Shown one piece after another: positions 15,426-22,294 of a DNA stretch of 22,318 nucleotides. The notes beneath the pieces were generated by a model. It saw nothing but the letters and a program-made list of their open reading frames with translations, was not told the DNA's origin and did not search any database. Position numbers and translations under genes: made by a program. The stretch comes from Bacteroidetes bacterium UBA6221. Lineage in GTDB: Bacteria > Bacteroidota > Bacteroidia > Chitinophagales > Chitinophagaceae. Position 1 is the first letter of the stretch, and each line of letters begins with the position of its first letter. The DNA is taken from contig DISB01000016.1 in assembly GCA_002421685.1 (NCBI GenBank), positions 514,561 through 536,878 of the forward strand, given 5' to 3'.

Positions 15426-15453
15426 CAAAAAAAGGCCGCCCGCAGGCAGCCTT
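15426..15453 (-). terminator. Strong terminator of the exbB-exbD-exbD-tonB operon
   Basis: On the minus strand AAGGCTGCC pairs with GGCGGCCTT (nine pairs, one of them G-T) around a TGCG loop. A run of T residues follows (A run at 15426-15433 on the plus strand). It begins about 24 bases after the tonB stop codon. Confidence 0.88.
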
Positions 15454-15476
15454 CCTTTTATGAAAAATCATATCTG

Positions 15477-16277
15477 CTACTCAAGGTTGAACTTCACCGG
15501 AAGCGTGTAATACACCTTCACGGGGCGACCGTTCTGCTTGCCCGGCTTCCAGGGAGGCATACTTTTTACAACCCGTAATGCCTCTTCTTCCAGTCCACCT
15601 CCTAAACGGCGGCTACCGGCTATCTCCACTCCCGATATCGAACCATCTTCGTTTACTACAAATTTTACGCCTACCCGTCCTGATATACCATTTTCCCTGG
15701 CTGCAGGGGGGTATTTGATGTTCTTTTGCAGGTACGCATTGATATTATATCCAGGGTCGGGCATCTGCTCCACATAAGTGAATACTTCCGGGGCTTTCTG
15801 CTCTACTACCCCCGTACCCGGGCCTGGGTCCACAATACCCGGATCCAATGCATTGGGGTCGCCCTCAACGGTTTCCAGGCCAGAAACGGCTTCCTTCAGT
15901 TCTTCCTGTTCCGGTGGTACTTCTTCCTCTGCCACATCTTCATCCTTTTCTATCACCGGGGGGGTAAACTTCACCGTTGGTTTCACCGGTGGGGGCGGTG
16001 GTGGGGGCGGCGGTGGGGGCGGCTCATTGGGGTCAATGGGCGGCGGCTCGGCCAGTACCACTTCTTTGGTAATCGCTTCGCGCGGGCCCTCATTGGGCTT
16101 CAGCTTAGATACCAATGCAGCCGCGGCTACAACTACGCCTATACCTCCAATTATGAACAACGACCTCATCATCCGCTTCGGATAATTTTTGCGCAACTCG
16201 TATGCACCGTAATTTTTATTACGGCCCTCGAAGAGTATGTCGAGGTAGTCGCTGTTCAGTATTTTATTACTATCCAT
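15477..16277 (-). CDS. tonB: TonB energy transducer
   Basis: A 266-residue TonB protein. A cytoplasmic N-terminus contains the Bacteroidota signature NYGAYELRKNYPKRM (22-36), then one transmembrane helix (about 39-58). A periplasmic Pro- and acid-rich spacer includes an unbroken run of 12 prolines (86-97). The C-terminal TonB domain (about 178-266) shows INAYLQKNIKYPPAARE, GRVGVKFVVNEDGSI and PPWKPGKQNGRPVKVYYTLP, then VKF. It couples the proton-driven ExbBD motor to outer-membrane receptors. It is last in the operon, 65 bases after the second exbD. Confidence 0.96.
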   Translation of the reverse strand: MDSNKILNSDYLDILFEGRNKNYGAYELRKNYPKRMMRSLFIIGGIGVVVAAAALVSKLKPNEGPREAITKEVVLAEPPPIDPNEPPPPPPPPPPPPVKPTVKFTPPVIEKDEDVAEEEVPPEQEELKEAVSGLETVEGDPNALDPGIVDPGPGTGVVEQKAPEVFTYVEQMPDPGYNINAYLQKNIKYPPAARENGISGRVGVKFVVNEDGSISGVEIAGSRRLGGGLEEEALRVVKSMPPWKPGKQNGRPVKVYYTLPVKFNLE

Positions 16278-16342
16278 TGTCAGTAATCTTTTTAATTAAT
16301 AAGATGCGCTATGACCAATAATTCCACAAACATCACCGGTCT

Positions 16343-16930
16343 TTATTCGCCGGCTGCCTGCTCGGTAGCCAGGATAAATTCCCTGTCTACATCCGTAATG
16401 TCTACTATAGCATATACACGAACATCGTTTATCGCCATTTCGTCCAGTATATTCACCAGGTCTTCGTACGTACTGTTGGTATCAGGTTTTATCAATACCG
16501 TCGTCTTGTCTTTCTCGTTAAGTGCTCCTTTACGTTTCAGGTCCTCTACATCCTTCATCTTTTTTATTATCACGTCCCTGATGCCCTTTTCCGGTTTGAA
16601 GCCGGTAATTTTCACATCCGGCGGCATCTCAGGGTCTGTAGCCATGCCTTCGTAATAGTATATCCTGTGCTTCTTGCTCAGCAATACTGTAAGGGCCGTA
16701 CTCTCCTTTATTTTGGTCTCATCTTCTATCTTTTCCTGTTCGTCCTTGTAGGGCATGTTTATCTCCATGGTCTTCGGCTTGTTCAGCGTAGTTGTCAACA
16801 TGAAGAATGTTATCAACAGGAAACCTAAGTCCACCATCGGAGTTAAATCCACACGTGTGGACAGCTTTTTACCTTTCTTGACCCCCGGGCCTTTCTTGCC
16901 GCCCTTATCGGCGACTTCCATTTCTGCCAT
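16343..16930 (-). CDS. exbD: ExbD/TolR biopolymer transport protein (second copy)
   Basis: A 195-residue ExbD. A Lys/Gly-rich cytoplasmic head (residues 1-25) precedes RVDLTPMVDLGFLLITFFML (26-45), the single transmembrane helix with the proton-carrying Asp34. A periplasmic domain follows (LTVLLSKKHRIYYYEG, KTTVLIKPDTNSTYEDLVNILDEM), ending in a helix and strand as usual for ExbD. Together with ExbB and the first ExbD it forms the inner-membrane motor. The long periplasmic insert relative to E. coli ExbD (141 residues) is usual for this phylum. It is separated by 30 bases from the preceding exbD. Confidence 0.94.
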   Translation of the reverse strand: MAEMEVADKGGKKGPGVKKGKKLSTRVDLTPMVDLGFLLITFFMLTTTLNKPKTMEINMPYKDEQEKIEDETKIKESTALTVLLSKKHRIYYYEGMATDPEMPPDVKITGFKPEKGIRDVIIKKMKDVEDLKRKGALNEKDKTTVLIKPDTNSTYEDLVNILDEMAINDVRVYAIVDITDVDREFILATEQAAGE

Positions 16931-16960
16931 GGAACTAAGCTTTTAATTTATTAAATAATA

Positions 16961-17623
16961 TTATCCTTCTTTCCTGCCGCCCATCACTTCTTCATACGCC
17001 GCTGTTCCCGGTGGCACGGCCTTCAACCCGGTTATCAGGTTGAACTTGAATATCTTCCACCCTTCCAGCGTAGCTATCACCTTTTTTATATCAGGATAAG
17101 GCGCCTTACCGTCGGCTTTGATAGTTATGCGCAGTTTGGGGTTGGAGTACCTGGCTTCTTTTATCCAGAGGGCCAGTTCGTGCCTTTCGGATGTCACTAT
17201 CGTATCTGTAGGGATACCGGGCGCCTGCTTGTCCATCTTGGAACGCTGGTCTGCATCGGCAGCCAGGTAAGCCTTCAACTGGCTAAAAGGTACACCAACA
17301 GAAGCTCCTATGACGAAATTCGTCTTTTCTGTTTCGGTCAGGTTCAGCCCCTTTTGCTCGTCCAGCTTATCTATCAGCTCCCTGCGCACCTTCTGGTCGT
17401 CTATCGAAAAGAATATACGCCCGTCAGGGTCCACAGTGATCATCATTATATCGGCATCCGGCAGCGGTATTTCCGAAATAGAATTCGGCGTAGTGACCGT
17501 CACGGGCTCATCCGGCTTGAATTGTGTCGCCAGCATGAAGAACGTCAGCAGCAGGAACGCTACGTCGCACATAGCGGTCATGTCTACATTCGTGCTCTTC
17601 TTCGGCATTTGATGTTTTGCCAT
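16961..17623 (-). CDS. exbD: ExbD/TolR biopolymer transport protein (first copy)
   Basis: A 220-residue ExbD. The N-terminal anchor VDMTAMCDVAFLLLTFFMLA (13-32) carries Asp20 at the proton-conducting position and is typical of the first of two ExbD genes in Bacteroidota. The periplasmic part shows DADIMMITVDPDGRIFFSID, a large insert with KTNFVIGASVGVPF, then PKLRITIKADGKAPYPDIKKV and a final helix. It differs strongly from the second ExbD, so the pair is likely to form a heteromeric complex and not a recent duplication. It lies 95 bases after exbB. Confidence 0.94.
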   Translation of the reverse strand: MAKHQMPKKSTNVDMTAMCDVAFLLLTFFMLATQFKPDEPVTVTTPNSISEIPLPDADIMMITVDPDGRIFFSIDDQKVRRELIDKLDEQKGLNLTETEKTNFVIGASVGVPFSQLKAYLAADADQRSKMDKQAPGIPTDTIVTSERHELALWIKEARYSNPKLRITIKADGKAPYPDIKKVIATLEGWKIFKFNLITGLKAVPPGTAAYEEVMGGRKEG

Positions 17624-17718
17624 CTGTTATATTTCTACACGGTTCAATAATTAAGATTCCGTTGCGGCATAATTCCACAACATTTGGTCATCGTAAAGAC
17701 CGATACTACCGATAACTA

Positions 17719-18552
17719 TTATTTATAGTTAGCGTAAAAGTTCTGCGTCAGCGTGAACCCGCTCTCGTTGATACCGAAAGTGATGTTATCAATAATAGTA
17801 GTATAGAAGTTGTAAGCTATGATAGCGATAGCCGATGTACCGATACCCAGGGCCGTGTTTACCAGCGCCTCAGAGATACCCGCAGCCAGGGCAGCGCTAT
17901 CAGGGGCGCCACCAGTAGACATCGCCGCAAACGCGCGTATCATACCCAATACCGTACCAAACAGACCTATCAGCGTAGCAACCGAAGCGATAGTGGACAG
18001 GAACACCATGTTCTTCTCCATCACAGGCATTTCCAGCGCAGTAGCCTCTTCTATTTCTTTTTGGATACTGGCTATCTTCTGCTCGGTTTCCAGTTCTTTG
18101 TTATCGATCATTTCGCGGTATTTTATCAGGCCCGCTTTCATCACATTACCCACGCTGCCGGCTTGCTTGTCGCATTCTGCCATAGCGGCGTCAATATTCT
18201 TGTTGGCCAGGTGATATTGCACTTTACGCACAAATTCGGTGGCGTTTACCTTCCCTTTGGCTTTGAACACGGTCATCGCGCGCTCAAACACGAAGAACAA
18301 CAATACCAGCGCTGTTGACATAAGGATGGGAACCACCCAGCCGCCCAGGTACATAGTACCCAACAGGTTGGCAGGCACATGGCGCTCATCGTCCCTGAAG
18401 TTGGCGCTGCTGCCGAAATACAAGTGGAATAGTGCTTCTGCTAATGCGATCATTACGACAATTACCAAAAAGTTCTTCAACAGGTCACTTGATTTGTTAG
18501 GCTGTCCTGCACGTGCACCTTGAGGTTTTGCGGCTGATTTTACTTCTGCCAT
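17719..18552 (-). CDS. exbB: ExbB/TolQ/MotA proton channel protein
   Basis: A 277-residue protein of the MotA/TolQ/ExbB family, the stator-like component of the TonB motor. An N-terminal helix (about 25-48) is an extra segment before the classical core. WVVPILMSTALVLLFFVFER is the next helix. The conserved core contains NMVFLSTIASVATLIGLFGT and VLGMIRAFAAMS, then AGISEALVNTALGIGTSAIA and AIIAYNFY. The last two blocks are the two helices that line the ion path. It is the first gene of the exbB-exbD-exbD-tonB operon, with a promoter about 67 bases upstream of its ATG. Confidence 0.95.
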   Translation of the reverse strand: MAEVKSAAKPQGARAGQPNKSSDLLKNFLVIVVMIALAEALFHLYFGSSANFRDDERHVPANLLGTMYLGGWVVPILMSTALVLLFFVFERAMTVFKAKGKVNATEFVRKVQYHLANKNIDAAMAECDKQAGSVGNVMKAGLIKYREMIDNKELETEQKIASIQKEIEEATALEMPVMEKNMVFLSTIASVATLIGLFGTVLGMIRAFAAMSTGGAPDSAALAAGISEALVNTALGIGTSAIAIIAYNFYTTIIDNITFGINESGFTLTQNFYANYK

Positions 18553-18618
18553 AATTCTGGTTTTTATTAGTTTTTAGTTTTAGTTTACTAAATAATACAA
18601 TATATATACGAGAGTTTG

Positions 18619-18648
18619 CAAAGATATACGGAAGGCTCAAAAAATCAA
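18619..18648 (-). promoter_or_regulatory. Bacteroidota-type promoter of the TonB-system operon
   Basis: On the minus strand TTG (18648 to 18646), a 19-base spacer and TATCTTTG (18626 to 18619) match the consensus fully. The start would be near 18612, with a 60-base AT-rich leader to ATG 18552. No Fur-like box is obvious, so iron control cannot be claimed. Confidence 0.75.
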
Positions 18649-18799
18649 TTCGGGTATATTAATTTTCTCACAAACTTAATAGACGTTACATACCCGTGAC
18701 ACTCAAAGCGACCCTGCATAACCCTGCAAACAAACGAAATGTTCGCCAAGTTATTGTTTTTTATCGTCCGCAGATAATCCGTTTAGCGATTTTAACATT

Positions 18800-18807
18800 T
18801 ACCTTTG
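18800..18807 (+). promoter_or_regulatory. -7 promoter element for the inorganic pyrophosphatase gene
   Basis: TACCTTTG matches TAnnTTTG exactly and lies 21 bases before ATG 18829, giving a leader of about 16 bases. No TTG lies at the usual upstream spacing. The divergent promoter of the exbB operon is about 150 bases away, so the two units probably do not share control elements. Confidence 0.6.
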
Positions 18808-18828
18808 CAGTTCCAAAATTTCTAAAAA

Positions 18829-19392
18829 ATGAATTTCAACCCCTGGCATTCAGTGAGTTATGGCGAAAACGTGCCTGAAACTGTTACGGCAGTTATAGAG
18901 ATACCCAAAGGCTCTAGAGCGAAATATGAGCTGGATAAGGAAACGGGGCTGCTGAAGCTTGACCGGGTGCTGTATTCTTCGGTATATTACCCGGCCAACT
19001 ATGGTTTTATACCCCGCACTTACTGCGACGACAAAGACCCGCTGGATATACTGGTACTGTCGCAGTTGACCATGCACCCCATGACGCTGGTAGATGCCAA
19101 AGTGATAGGGGTGATGCGTATGCTGGACCAGGGCGAGGCCGACGACAAGCTGATAGCCGTTTGCGCCAACGACATGAGTGTGGCGCATATTAATGATATA
19201 AGTGAATTACCTTCACATTTCATAAACGAGCTGCGCCACTTTTTTGAGGAATACAAGAAACTGGAAAATAAACTCGTGAAGATTGAAGAATTTGAGGGCC
19301 AGAGGCTGGCTAAGAAGATACTGATGCACAGCATCAACGACTATGCGGCGAAATTTGGCGAGCCGGCAACCCAACAGGAAACAGTTAACTAA
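18829..19392 (+). CDS. ppa: Inorganic pyrophosphatase (family I)
   Basis: A 187-residue soluble family I pyrophosphatase that hydrolyses pyrophosphate to phosphate and so pulls biosynthetic reactions forward. Motifs: EIPKGSRAKYELD (24-36) with active-site Lys and Arg, YPANYGFIPRTYCDD (54-68), and the signature DKDPLD (68-73) with its metal-binding aspartates. AVCANDM (110-116) and EEYKKLE also match the family. The protein is slightly longer than the E. coli enzyme (175 residues). It is the first gene of a plus-strand run with the TauE-like gene and asnS. Confidence 0.96.
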   Translation: MNFNPWHSVSYGENVPETVTAVIEIPKGSRAKYELDKETGLLKLDRVLYSSVYYPANYGFIPRTYCDDKDPLDILVLSQLTMHPMTLVDAKVIGVMRMLDQGEADDKLIAVCANDMSVAHINDISELPSHFINELRHFFEEYKKLENKLVKIEEFEGQRLAKKILMHSINDYAAKFGEPATQQETVN

Positions 19393-19405
19393 ACACAATA
19401 CTTAT

Positions 19406-19777
19406 ATGAGCACAGGTTACATTATCGGATTACTGGCCGTAGGGCTTGTGGCGGGATTCATGTCCAGCATGGTGGGTATAGGCGGGGGTATCATTATCGT
19501 ACCTGCGCTGGTATTTTTGTTTGGCATGACGCAAAAGATGGCACAGGGCACTTCGCTGGCCATGTTGTCGCTGCCGGTGGCTTTTATCGGCGCCTTTAAT
19601 TATTACAAAGAAGGCCAGGTAAACTGGAAGATAGCCCTCCTGCTGGCGGCCACATTTGTAATAGGCGGCTACCTGGGCAGCAAGGTGGTGCTGGGGCTGG
19701 ATATGGCCATCATAAAAAAGATATTTGCGGTATTTATGATAGTGATAGCTATCAAGTATTTATTTTTCGATAAATAA
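19406..19777 (+). CDS. Half-length TauE/SafE (DUF81) family membrane protein
   Basis: A 123-residue membrane protein with about four helices. MSSMVGIGGGIIIVPALVFL (19-38) is the hallmark of TauE/SafE (sulfite/sulfonate exporter) family repeats. QGTSLAMLSLPVAFIGAFNY and ATFVIGGYLGSKVVLG complete one repeat. Full members carry two such repeats in about 250 residues. This one has a single repeat and ends cleanly, so it may work as a dimer. ATG 19406 is preferred: it starts 13 bases after the ppa stop, and extending upstream would overlap ppa and add a hydrophilic leader. Transported substrate is unknown. Confidence 0.85.
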   Translation: MSTGYIIGLLAVGLVAGFMSSMVGIGGGIIIVPALVFLFGMTQKMAQGTSLAMLSLPVAFIGAFNYYKEGQVNWKIALLLAATFVIGGYLGSKVVLGLDMAIIKKIFAVFMIVIAIKYLFFDK

Positions 19778-19811
19778 CAATAAGTAATAACCCTGGTATA
19801 GGGCATAGTAT

Positions 19812-21245
19812 ATGAAACGCACAAAGATCAAACAGATACTGCAAAGCGGGGAAACGGACTACAAAGTAAATGTAAAGGGATGGGTACGCTCTTTTCGCAA
19901 CAACCAGTTTATAGCCATGAACGACGGCTCCTGCCTGGGCAACCTGCAGGTGGTGATAGACTTTGAAAACACGGACGAGCAACTGCTGAAAAATATTACT
20001 ACCGGTGCGGCGCTGAACATCCATGGCACGGTGGTAGCCTCTATGGGCAAGGGGCAAACCGTAGAGGTAAAAGCAGATACCGTAGAGCTGTACGGTGCCT
20101 GCGACCCCGAGGTATATCCCCTGCAATTGAAAAACAGGCCCAGCCTGGAATACCTGCGCGAGATAGCGCACCTGCGTTTCCGCACCAATACCTTCAGCGC
20201 GGTGTTCCGTGTAAGGCATACGCTGGCTTATGCCATCCATAAGTTTTTTAACGACCGCGGTTTCGTGTACCTGCATACGCCCATCATTACCGCCAGCGAT
20301 GCCGAAGGCGCGGGTGAGATGTTCAAGGTGACTACCCTGCCCTTTGACAACACTCCCCGCAGAGATGACGGCAGCGTAAACTTTGAAGAAGACTTCTTTG
20401 GCCGGGCCACCAACCTGACCGTAAGCGGTCAACTGGAAGGCGAACTCGGCGCCACAGCCCTTAGCGAAGTGTATACCTTCGGGCCGACCTTCCGTGCTGA
20501 GAACTCGAATACGGCACGCCACCTGGCGGAGTTCTGGATGATAGAACCCGAGGTTGCCTTCAACGATATACATGACAACGCCGACCTGGCCGAAGACCTG
20601 CTGAAATATATTATCCAGTACGCATTCGACCACAACCGCGAAGACCTGGACTTCCTGGCGAAAAGGCTGGAAGAAGAGGAAAAACAAAAACCGCAGAACG
20701 AGCGCAGCGAGCTGGGACTGATACAAAAACTGGACTTCGTGCTCAACCACAGGTTTGAGCGCATCACTTATACTGAGGCGATAGACATACTGATGCAGTC
20801 GCCGCATTATAAGAAGAAAAAATTCCAGTACGAGGTAAGCTGGGGCATAGATATGCAGAGCGAACATGAACGCTACCTGGTAGAAAAGCATTTTAAGAAA
20901 CCGGTGATAGTGACCGATTATCCTAAAGAAATAAAGGCCTTCTACATGCGCCTGAACGATGACGGCAAAACCGTAGCCGCTATGGATATACTGGCGCCGG
21001 GCATTGGTGAGATCGTTGGCGGCTCTCAGCGTGAAGAACGGCTGGACAAACTGGAACAGCGTATGCGTGAAATGCATATACCGGTGGAAGAAATGTACTG
21101 GTACCTGGATACCCGGCGCTTTGGTACGGTGCCACATGCCGGCTTTGGCCTGGGCTTTGAGCGTATGGTGCAGTTCGTCACGGGCATGACCAATATCCGC
21201 GACGTGATACCTTTCCCCCGCACACCGGGTAATGCTGAGTTTTGA
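19812..21245 (+). CDS. asnS: Asparaginyl-tRNA synthetase
   Basis: A 477-residue class IIb aminoacyl-tRNA synthetase that charges tRNA-Asn. The N-terminal OB-fold anticodon-binding domain (about 17-105) has VKGWVRSFRNNQFIAMNDGS. Motif 1 is around FFNDRGFVYLHTPIIT (145-160). SGQLEGELGA (205-214), then motif 2 FGPTFRAENSNTARHLAEFW (223-242), lie in the catalytic core. Motif 3 is GFGLGFERMV (444-453), followed by IRDVIPFPRTPGNAEF, which distinguishes AsnRS from AspRS in bacteria. Length is normal for this enzyme. Its stop codon overlaps the next start as TGATG. Confidence 0.96.
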   Translation: MKRTKIKQILQSGETDYKVNVKGWVRSFRNNQFIAMNDGSCLGNLQVVIDFENTDEQLLKNITTGAALNIHGTVVASMGKGQTVEVKADTVELYGACDPEVYPLQLKNRPSLEYLREIAHLRFRTNTFSAVFRVRHTLAYAIHKFFNDRGFVYLHTPIITASDAEGAGEMFKVTTLPFDNTPRRDDGSVNFEEDFFGRATNLTVSGQLEGELGATALSEVYTFGPTFRAENSNTARHLAEFWMIEPEVAFNDIHDNADLAEDLLKYIIQYAFDHNREDLDFLAKRLEEEEKQKPQNERSELGLIQKLDFVLNHRFERITYTEAIDILMQSPHYKKKKFQYEVSWGIDMQSEHERYLVEKHFKKPVIVTDYPKEIKAFYMRLNDDGKTVAAMDILAPGIGEIVGGSQREERLDKLEQRMREMHIPVEEMYWYLDTRRFGTVPHAGFGLGFERMVQFVTGMTNIRDVIPFPRTPGNAEF

Positions 21246-21856
21246 TGAGGAATATTTACTACCATATTGTCACCTCCCTACTCATTTGTTTTTACGCATA
21301 TAATGCTGTAGCTCAAAGGGATGCCTATATATTTCCTAAAACTTCAGATTACACGGAAAACAAACCCATTAAAACCAAGCTAATAATTGAGCAGAGGCCC
21401 CGGGGTGTGATAGCGTTAAATGGCGGAAGCGATTTTAAGATATACCACCTCATGGACGAAGAATTGAGCAAAAAATTAAAAAAAGAATATTTCCTTGTCA
21501 TGGAGAATGGCAATCTTTTTGTCAACTGTATTTACATAGGGAATAAGTGGTACGGGCCTTCTTTTTACAGGAACGAAAATTATATCTTTTTTATCGGAGG
21601 GCCTTCAACTTTGTTGAACTATAATGAAAGGGCAGGTGGCGGTGGTATTATTTTCGGAGGCCTTGTTGCTGCAGACGCAGCAACGACCAGGTACAATTAT
21701 GTCATTGACCTGCACAAAAAGTCCATACACTTTGTTGAGCCGGAGTATATGAAAAAAGTCTTTGGAGAGACAGAATTATATGAGCGTTATCGAAAAGAAA
21801 AAAATCCCTACCTCACTGAAACCGTAAAAAAATACCTGGAAGAGTTTTATAAATAA
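21245..21856 (+). CDS. Exported protein of unknown function
   Basis: A 203-residue protein. A signal peptide of about 24 residues ends at AVAQ. The mature part has short beta-like stretches (KTKLIIEQ, GVIALNGGSDFKIYHLM, EYFLVMENGNLFVNCIYIG) and a Gly/Ala-rich segment GGGGIIFGGLVAADAATT (131-148). YNYVIDLHKKSIHFV and a Lys/Glu-rich helix follow to the end. I do not recognise the family. The Gly-rich core could be a membrane-inserting or packing helix. ATG 21245 shares one base with the asnS stop (TGATG), so expression is probably coupled to asnS. By eye the gene is more A+T rich than its neighbours, which may mean later acquisition. The TTG one codon upstream is a less likely start. Confidence 0.8.
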   Translation: MRNIYYHIVTSLLICFYAYNAVAQRDAYIFPKTSDYTENKPIKTKLIIEQRPRGVIALNGGSDFKIYHLMDEELSKKLKKEYFLVMENGNLFVNCIYIGNKWYGPSFYRNENYIFFIGGPSTLLNYNERAGGGGIIFGGLVAADAATTRYNYVIDLHKKSIHFVEPEYMKKVFGETELYERYRKEKNPYLTETVKKYLEEFYK

Positions 21857-21916
21857 GCAGAAACCCTACCCACTTCAAAGAATAAAAACATATTTTTTTA
21901 TACGTACGATTTTACG

Positions 21917-21924
21917 TATTTTTG
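21917..21924 (+). promoter_or_regulatory. Orphan -7-like promoter element upstream of the repeat array
   Basis: TATTTTTG matches TAnnTTTG exactly in an AT-rich stretch 61 bases after the unknown exported gene. No TTG is found at the usual upstream distance; there is only a run of T residues. If active, it would start a transcript near 21930 that runs into the tandem repeats at 22008-22294, with no convincing protein gene in between. Confidence 0.4.
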
Positions 21925-22007
21925 CTATTATATACAGACTGCAGGACATTGGACTACCCACCTGCGTCCCGGGCCTTTCTTGCCGCCCGGCAGTATAACA
22001 CGGGCTT

Positions 22008-22294
22008 GAAAAAAGCGGAACTTTTCAGAACCACAGGGAACCAATGCGAGAGAACCCGTAACCGTTTGCAACATGATTTGCCATCAACGCCACGAATGCT
22101 ATCGAAAAAAGAACTTTTCAGAACCACAGGGAACCAACCTGAGGGAACACGTAACCGTTTGCAACGTGATTTGCTATCAACTCCACTATTGCAATCGAAA
22201 AACGGAACTTTTCGGAACCACCAGGAACCAAAATGAGGGAGCCCGTAACCGTTTGCAACGTGATTTGCCATCAACTGTCTTGTCCTGAAAAAAG
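22008..22294. repeat. Tandem array of three ~93-bp repeats with phased GAAC motifs
   Basis: Three units start at 22008, 22104 and 22197, with the head of a fourth (GAAAAAAG) at 22287-22294. Each unit has an A-rich tract. A block with GAAC at identical internal spacing follows (starts 22018/22028/22038/22052, 22111/22121/22131/22145 and 22205/22215/22225/22239, the last being GAGC). Next comes a 31-base core (22058-22088, 22151-22181, 22245-22275) with only two variable positions. A variable stretch of about 11-15 bases closes each unit. Within the core TTTGC recurs 12 bases apart. Function unknown; noncoding DNA or RNA is more likely than protein. Confidence 0.9.

Noticed and set aside
15778..16185. 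Plus-strand Gly/Ser-rich frame over tonB
   Set aside because: It is the complement of the proline- and acid-rich TonB spacer; no family resemblance and no promoter.
18712..18733. Regulatory direct repeat CCCTGCA between exbB and ppa
   Set aside because: Two copies of a short motif (CCCTGCATAA, CCCTGCAAAC) lie 11 bases apart, but this is too little to separate from chance without comparison to related genomes.
19752..21137. 461-residue minus-strand frame over asnS
   Set aside because: The plus strand encodes a complete asparaginyl-tRNA synthetase with all class II motifs; the minus-strand product has His/Phe/Gln-rich random composition.
21954..22274. Minus-strand repeat protein of 106 residues
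   Set aside because: The 94-bp second step shifts the frame between copies, there is no signal or known domain, and the opposite strand is equally open. It is a by-product of the DNA repeat.
22008..22294. CRISPR array
   Set aside because: The period is about 93 bp, three copies only, and the stretch between the 31-base cores is itself mostly conserved (GAAC block), so there are no unique spacers. No cas genes are nearby.
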